In this document: piece after piece, positions 54,985-62,816 of the stretch | Layout: each line of letters starts with the position of its first letter | Position numbering within the stretch: the stretch's first letter is position 1 | NCBI GenBank assembly: GCA_047611265.1 | Contig: JBLFWM010000001.1 | Coordinates: forward strand, 248,001-312,000 | Direction of reading: 5' to 3' | Length of the DNA: 64,000 nt | Source of the DNA: GCA-2698665 sp047611265 | GTDB lineage: Bacteria > Pseudomonadota > Gammaproteobacteria > GCA-002705445 > GCA-002716945 | Made by a program: the position numbers and the translations under genes | Notes under the pieces: generated by a model | Told to the model about the DNA's origin: nothing | Databases searched by the model: none | The model's input: the letters and a program-made list of their open reading frames with translations, nothing else

Positions 54985-55449
54985 TTACTCTGATTTTATT
55001 TCTTTAGAATCTTCTATAACTTTTTTAATTTCCAAAGGTGCTTCACTAGATGCGTCTGGAGCTTCTGTTGAAGCAGACGATGATAAAGATTCCACTGAAG
55101 GTGCTTCACTAGATGCGTCTGGAGCTTCTGTTGAAGCAGACGATGATAAAGATTCCACTGAAGGCATTTCATCTAATTTTTGACTTAGCTCGTTAACAAC
55201 CTCTTCTTCGGTAATGCCACTGCCAAAAAGTTGACTTTCAATTTTCTGTTTATTACTGATTTCAAAATAATCCATTCCTATTTTTTCTGCAGCAATTTCT
55301 CTTAGGGCTATAACTGTTGGCTTATCATCGCAATCAATAAGAGGTTCGGCACCTGCCGCAAGGTCCTTTGCTCTTCTCCCAGCTAATGAACATATATCAA
55401 ATGCATTATCGATAACTTTTAAACAATCTTCTATTGTTATTCTTGCCAT
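54985..55449 (-). CDS. rpoZ: RNA polymerase omega subunit with repeat-bearing C-terminal extension
   Basis: Small subunit that helps assemble RNA polymerase. The first ~75 residues are normal (MARITIEDCLKVIDNAFDI, LAGRRAKDLAAG, KPTVIALREIAAEKI). The total of 154 aa is far above the usual ~90; the extra C-terminal ~70 residues are acidic, rich in Ser/Ala/Glu/Pro, and contain a 21-residue unit twice in tandem (SVESLSSSASTEAPDASSEAP type), encoded by a perfect 63-bp duplication. The tail is probably disordered. gmk lies 47 bp upstream. Confidence 0.93.
   Translation of the reverse strand: MARITIEDCLKVIDNAFDICSLAGRRAKDLAAGAEPLIDCDDKPTVIALREIAAEKIGMDYFEISNKQKIESQLFGSGITEEEVVNELSQKLDEMPSVESLSSSASTEAPDASSEAPSVESLSSSASTEAPDASSEAPLEIKKVIEDSKEIKSE
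55035..55164. repeat. perfect 63-bp tandem duplication inside rpoZ
   Basis: The 63-bp unit at 55037-55099 is repeated without change at 55100-55162, and the match extends 2 bp further on each side. 63 bp equals 21 codons, so the frame is kept. Full identity suggests a recent event and a length that may vary between strains. Confidence 0.95.
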
Positions 55450-55496
55450 TATATTTCACCCATATTTAATCTTGACATTGTATCAGAATAAACTTT

Positions 55497-56111
55497 TTAA
55501 ACAATCAGCTTATTTAGTGATATGAGCTCATATATATAGTCTTTTACATGCTTTATTGGGGTTTTTTTAAATAAGATAATCCCAATAAGTGAATTCAATG
55601 CTAAATTAAAATTATCGTTAATGAGCGTAAAGTCTGCATATTTAGCATATTCCAACTCTTTTAGAGATGATTCCATTCTAGTTTTTATAACAGATTCATC
55701 ATCTTCACCCCTATGTTCCAGCCTACTTCTTAGTATTTCAATGCTAGGAGGAATAATATAAATTGAGATTGCCTCAGGAATAGCCTTCTTTACTGCCAAC
55801 ATTCCCTTGTAATCAATCTCTAAAATAACATCAAGTTCTTGATCTGAAATTTTACTAATAGAATCTAATGCTGTGCCATATAGGTTTCCATATACATTTT
55901 GGTGTTCAAGAAACTCTCTTTTGTTAATTTTATCTGTAAACTTATCTTTATCGATAAAAAAATAATCCTTCCCATCTATCTCAGAATCCCTTATTTTTCT
56001 AGTGGTAAAAGAAACTGCAGGCCTAATAAAGCTCAGCTTTTTACATACCTCCCTTACCAGGCTTGTTTTCCCGGCGCCTGATGGGGCGCTTATTACAAAT
56101 ATCTTTCTCAT
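55497..56111 (-). CDS. gmk: guanylate kinase
   Basis: Phosphorylates GMP to GDP. 204 aa with the P-loop ISAPSGAGKTSLVREV at the N-terminus, the GMP-binding SFTTRKIRDSEIDGKDYFF, LEIDYKGMLAVKKAIP and RLEHRGEDDESVIKTRM. It heads the gmk-rpoZ-spoT run, which ties guanine nucleotide supply to ppGpp control. Confidence 0.97.
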   Translation of the reverse strand: MRKIFVISAPSGAGKTSLVREVCKKLSFIRPAVSFTTRKIRDSEIDGKDYFFIDKDKFTDKINKREFLEHQNVYGNLYGTALDSISKISDQELDVILEIDYKGMLAVKKAIPEAISIYIIPPSIEILRSRLEHRGEDDESVIKTRMESSLKELEYAKYADFTLINDNFNLALNSLIGIILFKKTPIKHVKDYIYELISLNKLIV

Positions 56112-56149
56112 ACGCTAATTAATACTTAACCATAGTTCTAAAATTGGAT

Positions 56150-56155
56150 TATAAT
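56150..56155 (+). promoter_or_regulatory. candidate -10 box for the membrane-protein gene at 56185
   Basis: Perfect TATAAT in the divergent gap to gmk, about 7 bp before the expected start point, with a strong Shine-Dalgarno (GAGGAG, 56170-56175) further on. No clear -35. Confidence 0.4.
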
Positions 56156-56184
56156 ACATTATACAAGTATGAGGAGATAAAATT

Positions 56185-56622
56185 ATGGGTGACCCATGGA
56201 AATCAATAAGTCCTGAAGGTGTAAGAGCATTTTCATATGGAGCATATTCTGTAATACTTGTATGGTTATGGAGCGAAGGCTATCTGTCATTTGTAAATAA
56301 TATGTTAATTTCAGTAGGTGCTTCTGCATTATTAGCTAAATCTGTATTAGTTAGTACTGTAATATCAATATTAATTGTTACAGTTTTATATGGCCTGCAT
56401 GGAAAACTGCCAACAAAGCTGATGTTACAACATATGACTTGGGTTAAAAATCCTGATAAGTTTCTTTTGTTCTTTTATATATGGATAAACTTTATATCTG
56501 CTGCCTTGCTAAACGTAATGGGTCTCAATATCTTTTACCAGTTTATTAGTCTTTTTGTAATCTTTTTAATGCCATCATTAATTCTTGGCATAAGTATACA
56601 AAAAAGAGGCGGAAATATTTAA
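56185..56622 (+). CDS. uncharacterised four-helix membrane protein
   Basis: 145 aa that I do not recognise. Hydrophobic segments at about residues 18-32, 40-72, 92-112 and 115-135 suggest four membrane helices; the N-terminus MGDPWKSISPEGVRAFSYGAY and the loop GKLPTKLMLQHMTWVKNPDK are polar. The gene has an unusually strong Shine-Dalgarno (GAGGAG, 9 nt before ATG) and its own -10 box, so expression is probably good. It is convergent with the next gene, with no gap between stop codons. Confidence 0.75.
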   Translation: MGDPWKSISPEGVRAFSYGAYSVILVWLWSEGYLSFVNNMLISVGASALLAKSVLVSTVISILIVTVLYGLHGKLPTKLMLQHMTWVKNPDKFLLFFYIWINFISAALLNVMGLNIFYQFISLFVIFLMPSLILGISIQKRGGNI

Positions 56623-56961
56623 CTAATCCCTGTAACTCTTTGGCAAGATGTCTATGCCAAGTTTCTTACCAAGTTTTACCAATAAGGGTATTGCAACCAT
56701 CCCACCAGGCAAAGCAAACACACCGATTAATCCTACATTTTTAATTAAATCTGTAAATTGGCTATTTGCCTTATCCATAGTAGTCTTATCAACCGCTTCA
56801 CCAGCTGCATACTTTCTATATATCTCTAGCATCTCAGTTGTCTCCTGAGATTCTGAGGCAAGAATATTTTTTAATTTGTTAAGAGAACTCAAGGCCTTCG
56901 TTTTATTCGAAGTATACTTTTCCATCATTGTCTTAAAAAAATTTAAATCATCAATTTTCAT
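56623..56961 (-). CDS. small uncharacterised protein with LETM1-like C-terminal motif
   Basis: 112 aa. The first ~70 residues are charged helices. The C-terminal segment GLIGVFALPGGMVAIPLLVKLGKKLGIDILPKSYRD has one hydrophobic stretch and a PGG..IP....GIDILP pattern that recalls the end of LETM1-like proteins, but this is a weak likeness seen by eye. Function unknown. It is convergent with the membrane protein gene. Confidence 0.65.
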   Translation of the reverse strand: MKIDDLNFFKTMMEKYTSNKTKALSSLNKLKNILASESQETTEMLEIYRKYAAGEAVDKTTMDKANSQFTDLIKNVGLIGVFALPGGMVAIPLLVKLGKKLGIDILPKSYRD

Positions 56962-57070
56962 AAATTTTACTTTTAATATTAATTTAAAATGTCTAGAATT
57001 AACTAGATGTACTATGTTAACAGTAATTTATAAATTCAAATAGTTTATAACTAAATAATAAGTGTAAAAT

Positions 57071-57451
57071 ATGTCAAAAGATAATAACGAAATTTCAATA
57101 TCAATAGATACAACATACCTCCATCAAGAATCAGATCCTGAGAATAATAAGTTTTATTTTTTATATACAGTTTCTATAATTAATAAAGGAAACATAGGTG
57201 CTAAATTATTATCTAGGCACTGGGTGATTGAAGATGCTAATGGCAAGGTACAAAATGTAAAGGGTGAGGGCGTAGTTGGAGATCAACCATATATTAACCC
57301 TGGAGATGAGTATCAGTATACTAGCGGGACCGTTCTAGAAACCTCGCTTGGAACAATGAAAGGCAGTTACCAGATGATAAATGATTCTGAAAATTATTTT
57401 GATGCAGAAATTCCAGAGTTTGTCTTAACCATACCCAGGGTTATACATTAA
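57071..57451 (+). CDS. apaG: ApaG-family protein
   Basis: 126 aa fibronectin-III-like fold. Family motifs: YFLYTVSIINKGNIGAKLLSRHWVIEDANGK, VKGEGVVGDQPYINPGDEYQYTSGT, LGTMKGSYQM. In E. coli apaG sits beside ksgA-apaH and affects cobalt/magnesium traits; the molecular role is not settled. Here it stands alone and its end overlaps the convergent folA by 11 bp. Confidence 0.94.
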   Translation: MSKDNNEISISIDTTYLHQESDPENNKFYFLYTVSIINKGNIGAKLLSRHWVIEDANGKVQNVKGEGVVGDQPYINPGDEYQYTSGTVLETSLGTMKGSYQMINDSENYFDAEIPEFVLTIPRVIH

Positions 57452-57944
57452 CCTTAAGATATGTCTTTATTGTGTATTTAGTGCTTATATTGCTATTTAC
57501 AAAATTTTGATTATTAATTATTTTCCACTGAGAATAATCAATCTCTGGAAACCATGTATCTCCTGTATATTTCTCATTAATGTGAGTTATATATAATTTA
57601 CTAGTATAAGGAAGCGCAATTTTATATATTTCAGAGCCACCTATAATCATGACTTCATCGTGTCCTGAAAAATCATTAATAATATCTAAAAAATTATGAT
57701 ACACAGTGACCCCTTCTTTTTTATATAAAAGATTAGATGATAAAACTATATTTTGCCTTCCATCTAAAACCCTACCTATGGATTCATGAGTTTTCCTGCC
57801 CATTACAATTGGCTTGCCCATGGTTATTTCTCTGAAACGTTTTAATTCACCAGGAATATGCCAAGGAATTTTATTTTTATTTCCAATCAAACTATTTTCA
57901 TCCATCGCAACTACTATTGACAGGGGAGGTGACTTAATACTCAT
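57441..57944 (-). CDS. folA: dihydrofolate reductase
   Basis: Reduces dihydrofolate to tetrahydrofolate. 167 aa with NSLIGNKNKIPWHIP, GKPIVMGRKTHESIGRVLDGRQNIVLS and MIIGGSEIYKIALP. The active-site acid that is Asp in E. coli (PADLAWF) is Glu here (PGELKRF), a variant known in other DHFRs. It overlaps thyA by 4 bp; ThyA makes the dihydrofolate that FolA recycles. Confidence 0.96.
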   Translation of the reverse strand: MSIKSPPLSIVVAMDENSLIGNKNKIPWHIPGELKRFREITMGKPIVMGRKTHESIGRVLDGRQNIVLSSNLLYKKEGVTVYHNFLDIINDFSGHDEVMIIGGSEIYKIALPYTSKLYITHINEKYTGDTWFPEIDYSQWKIINNQNFVNSNISTKYTIKTYLKVNV

Positions 57945-58735
57945 ATGGAAACTTTCGCTTTAATATGACTGTGTGGGTCATAATTATCTAAAGTAAAGTC
58001 ATTGTATACATAATCATATATCGAGCTAATATTTTTTTTAATGCTTAAAGTCGGGAGCGGCCTGAAGTCTCTCTCTAATTGCTGCTTAACTTGATCTATA
58101 TGATTAGTATAAATGTGAGCATCACCAAACGTGTGAATAAATTCACCGTATCCTAGTTTGCATTGGTCTGCGATCATCATAGTTAACAAGGCATATGAAG
58201 CTATGTTAAAAGGTACCCCTAAAAATATATCTGCGCTTCTTTGATATAACTGACATGATAATTTATTGTTAAGTACATAAAACTGGAAAAGAATATGGCA
58301 TGGAGGCAACTTCATATTATCAATTTCACCAACATTCCAAGCAGATACAACATGCCTTCTTGAATCAGGGTTACTCTTAATACTTTCTATTACATCTGTG
58401 ATTTGATCAAACTTAGCTCCACTGGAAGAAACCCATGATCTCCACTGGTTACCATAAATTGGGCCTAACTCACCCTCAGAATCAGCCCATTCATCCCATA
58501 TTTTTATATTATTTTCTTTCAAATACGAAATATTTGTACTACCTTTTAAAAACCATAAAAGTTCATGGGCTACTGACTTAAAATGAATTTTTTTAGTTGT
58601 TAATAATGGGAAACCATCTTCTAAGTTAAATCTCATTTGGTGTCCAAAAATAGACAGTGTACCTGTTCCTGTTCTATCAGATTTCTCTTGTCCCTGCGAT
58701 AAGACATGTTTTAACAAATCATGGTACTGCTTCAT
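57941..58735 (-). CDS. thyA: thymidylate synthase
   Basis: Makes dTMP from dUMP with methylene-THF. The 264 aa length equals E. coli ThyA. Motifs: DRTGTGTLSIFGHQMRFNL, the catalytic Cys in LPPCHILFQFYV, QRSADIFLGVPFNIASYALL and GDAHIYTNHIDQV. Overlaps lgt and folA by 4 bp each, the common lgt-thyA-folA order. Confidence 0.97.
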   Translation of the reverse strand: MKQYHDLLKHVLSQGQEKSDRTGTGTLSIFGHQMRFNLEDGFPLLTTKKIHFKSVAHELLWFLKGSTNISYLKENNIKIWDEWADSEGELGPIYGNQWRSWVSSSGAKFDQITDVIESIKSNPDSRRHVVSAWNVGEIDNMKLPPCHILFQFYVLNNKLSCQLYQRSADIFLGVPFNIASYALLTMMIADQCKLGYGEFIHTFGDAHIYTNHIDQVKQQLERDFRPLPTLSIKKNISSIYDYVYNDFTLDNYDPHSHIKAKVSI

Positions 58736-59520
58736 TTTTCTATTTTACCTTGAATAGACAAATAATATATAATTAAACCAACTAAAAACATTGGAATACT
58801 TAAAAGCATTCCCATTGTTAGCCAATCACCATATAAGTATCCAATCTGAATATCTGGTACTCTGACAAACTCTACTATAAATCTAAAGAACGCATAATAT
58901 ATTAAGAAAAAAGCGCTTAACTTCCCTATCATAGGTTTTTTATTATATATAGTTTTTAATATTATAAATAAAATTAATCCTTCTAAAAGCGATTCATACA
59001 GCATTGATGGATGTCTAGGAATAGAATCAATCTTTGTAAAAATAACGCCCCAATTACTATTAGTCGGCATGCCATATAATTCTGAATTAATAAAATTTCC
59101 AACCCTTCCAAGAAGCAAGCCTAGGGGAATAAACACTACAATGAAGTCAGATAATTTAAAAAAATTAATTTTATCCTTTATGCTAATAACTAATATGCCA
59201 AATAAAATTCCTAATAAAGCTCCATGGAAAGACATCCCTCCTTCCCATATATAAAATATTTTATGAAAATTTAAATAATAATAATCAATATTATAAAATA
59301 TTACATAACCCAGTCTGCCGCCAATTAATAGTGAGAAAATAGAAATTAATAATATTTTATCAATAATAACTATATCAAAATCAGAGTTACCTAAATAAAC
59401 CTCTTTTTTCATTAAATAGTCTAATAAGAGAAATGAAATGGCATACATTGCTCCATACCAATATAAATCTATAAAACCTATAGAGAATAAGATCGGGTCT
59501 ATATTATGTGTATATATCAT
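58732..59520 (-). CDS. lgt: prolipoprotein diacylglyceryl transferase
   Basis: Inner-membrane enzyme that attaches diacylglycerol to the lipobox Cys of lipoproteins, such as the M48 protease of this window. 262 aa with about seven membrane helices, the signature LLGRVGNFINSELYG, GGMSFHGALLG and RHPSMLYESLLEG. First gene of lgt-thyA-folA; divergent from the DUF255 gene. Confidence 0.96.
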   Translation of the reverse strand: MIYTHNIDPILFSIGFIDLYWYGAMYAISFLLLDYLMKKEVYLGNSDFDIVIIDKILLISIFSLLIGGRLGYVIFYNIDYYYLNFHKIFYIWEGGMSFHGALLGILFGILVISIKDKINFFKLSDFIVVFIPLGLLLGRVGNFINSELYGMPTNSNWGVIFTKIDSIPRHPSMLYESLLEGLILFIILKTIYNKKPMIGKLSAFFLIYYAFFRFIVEFVRVPDIQIGYLYGDWLTMGMLLSIPMFLVGLIIYYLSIQGKIEK

Positions 59521-59584
59521 TTATAAAAATTGAATTATGTTAGTAATTATAATAGCCTATGATTCTGTACTATAAAAACAAATA

Positions 59585-61618
59585 ATGAATAGATTAAAAA
59601 ATGAAAAAAGCGAATATCTTCTGCAACATGCAGATAATCCTGTAGATTGGTATCCTTGGTCTAAAGAAGCATTCGATACGGCTGAAAAAGAAAATAAGCC
59701 CATAATGTTATCTATTGGTTATTCAGCATGTCATTGGTGTCATGTTATGGCCCATGAGTCCTTTGAAGATGATGGGACAGCAGAATTAATGAATGCTAAT
59801 TTTATCAATATTAAACTTGATAAAGAAGAAAGGCCTGATTTAGATAAAATCTATCAAATGTCACAAACAATAATAACAGGGAAAACAGGTGGATGGCCAT
59901 TGACAGTTTTCATGACTCCTGCAAAGTTTCCATTTTTTGCAGGGACTTATTTTCCTGACACTGAAAGGCATGGACTTCCAGGGTTTAAAGATATTCTACT
60001 AAGAGTTATGGATTTTTATAAAAATCAAAGAGATGACATAAGTAAACAAAATATACAAATCAAAAATATTTTTGAGACTCTTAATAAAACGAAAGAAACT
60101 AAAAATATAATAAATAAAGACTTATTAGATGATGTTATATCAGAATTAATTTCATCTATAGACAAAGTTCATGGTGGATTTGGTTCAGCTCCTAAATTTC
60201 CTCATGTTAATAATCTAGATTTTTTAATAAAGACAACAGAAACTATAAATAGGAATAATTCAGAAGTATTAGAGTTAATAGATCTTACACTAACAAGAAT
60301 GACATGCGCGGGTATTTATGATCACTTAAAAGGCGGATTTTTTAGATATTCAGTAGATGAATTATGGATGATTCCTCATTTTGAAAAAATGCTATATGAT
60401 AACGGTCCAATGATAGATATTTTATGTAATGCCTATAAGGTTACAGAAAATCCATTATATTTAGATAAAATTAACCAAACATGCCAGTGGGCAATAGAGG
60501 AGATGCAAGATAAACAGGGAGGCTTTTACTCAACCATAGATGCTGATTCTGAACATGTGGAGGGAAAGTTCTATGTTTGGACTGATGAAGAATTAAAAGA
60601 TATTCTAAATACTGATGAGCTTAAACTATTTAAAGAAATATTCGTAGTCTATGATAAGCCCAACTTTGAAGGAAAATATCATCTACATGTTACAAAAACT
60701 AATCAAGAGTCCTATATAAATAATAAAAAGTCTGCAGATCTAATATGCACTAAATTATTAAAAATAAGAAATGGAAGAGTTCGGCCTGAAACAGATAAAA
60801 AAATACTTGTCTCATGGAATTCTCTTCTTATGCTTGGATTAATTAATGCTTATAAAGTTACAGGTAATTATAATTATTATGATTCTGCTAAAAAATGTTT
60901 TGATTTTATAAAAAATTATATGTATGTAAATGATAAGTTATATGCATGTTACCATGATAAGCCTTGTTTTAATGCATACCTGGATGATTATGCTTTTCTT
61001 TCAAAAGCTTGTATTGAATTTTTAAAAACAGATTGGAATGAAAAAGATTTTAATTTTTTAGAATCTTTGACAAATACGTTGCTAGATAATTTTCAAGACA
61101 AAGATAATGGTGGTTTCTATTATACATCTGATACACATGAAGAATTAATATACAGGCCTAAGTCATATATGGATGAATCATTACCCTCTGGAAATAGTGT
61201 CGCAACTGAAGTTTTATCGGAATTATATGAATTAACAGGTGATAGCAAATATAGTAAAGCTGTAGATAAATCTATAAGTTCTGCAGCAGATTCAATAAAT
61301 AGATCTAAGTTTTCTCACTGTAGTTTATATTTAGCAGCTCCAATACAAACTCCAGAAGGTCATCATATATCAATATCTAAAAGACTCATTATCATTAGAT
61401 GTGAACTAGAGAAAGTGGACGAATATAAAAAAAATATTTATGCTTTAAATACCATGAATGATAATATCTATTTTATCACTAATAATGAAAGTGTAACTAT
61501 AAAAGGGATAAAGGACAAAATAAATCAAGGAAGTTTTGCAGCATATATCTGTCAAAATAATACCTGCTCAGCGCCTATTAGAGACTATGAGAGTTTTTAT
61601 GATTTTATTTCAATATGA
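59585..61618 (+). CDS. thioredoxin-domain protein of the YyaL/DUF255 family
   Basis: 677 aa. The N-terminal ~150 residues are a thioredoxin-like domain (YLLQHADNPVDWYPWS, SACHWCHVM with C49 and C52, KLDKEERPDLDKIYQM, GGWPLTVFMTP); the rest is an alpha/alpha-toroid of the N-acyl-glucosamine-epimerase/GH76 type (GGFGSAPKFPH, DHLKGGFFRYSVDELWMIPHFEKMLYDN, GGFYSTIDADSEHVEGKFYVW). Widespread from bacteria to human (SPATA20), with no firm function. It overlaps plsC by 4 bp. Confidence 0.93.
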   Translation: MNRLKNEKSEYLLQHADNPVDWYPWSKEAFDTAEKENKPIMLSIGYSACHWCHVMAHESFEDDGTAELMNANFINIKLDKEERPDLDKIYQMSQTIITGKTGGWPLTVFMTPAKFPFFAGTYFPDTERHGLPGFKDILLRVMDFYKNQRDDISKQNIQIKNIFETLNKTKETKNIINKDLLDDVISELISSIDKVHGGFGSAPKFPHVNNLDFLIKTTETINRNNSEVLELIDLTLTRMTCAGIYDHLKGGFFRYSVDELWMIPHFEKMLYDNGPMIDILCNAYKVTENPLYLDKINQTCQWAIEEMQDKQGGFYSTIDADSEHVEGKFYVWTDEELKDILNTDELKLFKEIFVVYDKPNFEGKYHLHVTKTNQESYINNKKSADLICTKLLKIRNGRVRPETDKKILVSWNSLLMLGLINAYKVTGNYNYYDSAKKCFDFIKNYMYVNDKLYACYHDKPCFNAYLDDYAFLSKACIEFLKTDWNEKDFNFLESLTNTLLDNFQDKDNGGFYYTSDTHEELIYRPKSYMDESLPSGNSVATEVLSELYELTGDSKYSKAVDKSISSAADSINRSKFSHCSLYLAAPIQTPEGHHISISKRLIIIRCELEKVDEYKKNIYALNTMNDNIYFITNNESVTIKGIKDKINQGSFAAYICQNNTCSAPIRDYESFYDFISI

Positions 61619-62367
61619 AAATCTTATTTTTATCTTTTAGATTCCCTTTAATATTAAGCCATATTTTAGCTGGTTTAATAATTTTAATATTCTTTCCAAA
61701 AACTGTTTCTAAGCTAAAACCTATACACCATATAATTAGTCTTTACTGGATGAAGATTTTAGTTTTTTTATTTGGTTTAAAAATAATAATCAAAGGCAAG
61801 ATATCAAAAGAATCGAATGCTTTTGTTTCTAATCATATTAGTTTTCTTGATATCATAGTCCTCAATTCATTAATACCATCAAATTTTATAGCAAAGTCTG
61901 AAATTAAAAACTGGCCAGTTATTGGACATCTATCATCTAAAACTGGAACAATATTTATTAGGCGGGGAGACAAAAATGATATAGATAATGTTGTTAATAT
62001 AATGAAAGACTATATAAATAGAAATAAAAAAGTTATTTTTTTTCCTGAAGGAAGAATTGGAAATGGTGTTGATATAAAGAAATTTCACAGTAAATTATTT
62101 GATTGTATATCGCAATCAAACTCCATGGTTCAGCCAATATTTATTAGATACCCTTTAAATTATCCAAATAATGTTAAATCTGATGATACTGTTTGTTGGG
62201 CTGACAAGACTCAAACTCTTATAAAAATATCTTTAAGGTGTCTAGGAAGATCCTCAACCAACGTTATGGTTCATTTTGAAAAACCAATTAGTACAATTAA
62301 TTTAGACTCTTATGAGCTAGCAAAAAAATCTGCTAACTCGGTTTCAGAGTCAATAAACCATATCTAA
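61615..62367 (+). CDS. plsC: 1-acyl-sn-glycerol-3-phosphate acyltransferase-like protein
   Basis: Adds the second fatty acid in phospholipid synthesis. 250 aa with an N-terminal membrane helix (about residues 10-28), the acyltransferase HX4D box SNHISFLDI (H74, D79), GTIFIRRGD and FFPEGRIGNG. Several PlsC-like paralogues are usual per genome, so a role in lysolipid recycling or ornithine lipids is also possible. The symbol is given for the family. Confidence 0.85.
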   Translation: MKILFLSFRFPLILSHILAGLIILIFFPKTVSKLKPIHHIISLYWMKILVFLFGLKIIIKGKISKESNAFVSNHISFLDIIVLNSLIPSNFIAKSEIKNWPVIGHLSSKTGTIFIRRGDKNDIDNVVNIMKDYINRNKKVIFFPEGRIGNGVDIKKFHSKLFDCISQSNSMVQPIFIRYPLNYPNNVKSDDTVCWADKTQTLIKISLRCLGRSSTNVMVHFEKPISTINLDSYELAKKSANSVSESINHI

Positions 62368-62374
62368 GAATTTT

Positions 62375-62725
62375 TTAAATCATTCCTCTTTTATCGCCTT
62401 CAGTTCCAATAGCAACTTCCACTTCCATGTCTCCGCCTTTAGGATACCACTGACATGATATTACCATACCTTTTGCAGCTTCCTCTGGCTTTATCAGTGT
62501 TGTTGGATCACACGGACTTGATGGATAGTAGCCATCTCCTGAAACTATTGTAGCTCTACAAGAACCACAGCTTCCTACTTTACATGAATGCGGCCATGCT
62601 ACTTTAGCATTAATAGCTGCCTTCATAAGATTCATGCCAACAGGCACAACAAATGTTTCACCTGACCCTTTCACTGTCACTTTAGTTGGCTCAGCTTTTT
62701 TAAATAGATCTCCGAAAAATCCCAT
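62375..62725 (-). CDS. plant-type [2Fe-2S] ferredoxin
   Basis: 116 aa electron carrier. Cluster cysteines C48, C53, C56 (CKVGSCGSC) and C91 (VISCQW) match the plant-type pattern; an extra Cys lies at 72. The N-terminal MGFFGDLFKKAEPTK precedes the beta-grasp fold. A strong Shine-Dalgarno (GGAGAAGG) lies before the ATG. The redox partner is not encoded nearby; convergent with plsC, 7 bp apart. Confidence 0.93.
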   Translation of the reverse strand: MGFFGDLFKKAEPTKVTVKGSGETFVVPVGMNLMKAAINAKVAWPHSCKVGSCGSCRATIVSGDGYYPSSPCDPTTLIKPEEAAKGMVISCQWYPKGGDMEVEVAIGTEGDKRGMI

Positions 62726-62816
62726 TTTACCTTCTCCTTATGTAGCTTAGATTTAAAATATTCCTAAATATATCATAAAAAATTAGAAGTGTAAGCAGAA
62801 TAAAATAATATACAGA

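Noticed and set aside
55035..55164. Tandem repeat considered as CRISPR or mobile-element trace
   Set aside because: Two adjacent 63-bp units with no spacers, in frame inside rpoZ, and no cas genes nearby.
54950..55183. Plus-strand frame with a repeated Asp/Ser/Ala-rich peptide
   Set aside because: It is the mirror of the duplicated rpoZ tail; the omega-subunit domain on the minus strand shows which strand is coding.
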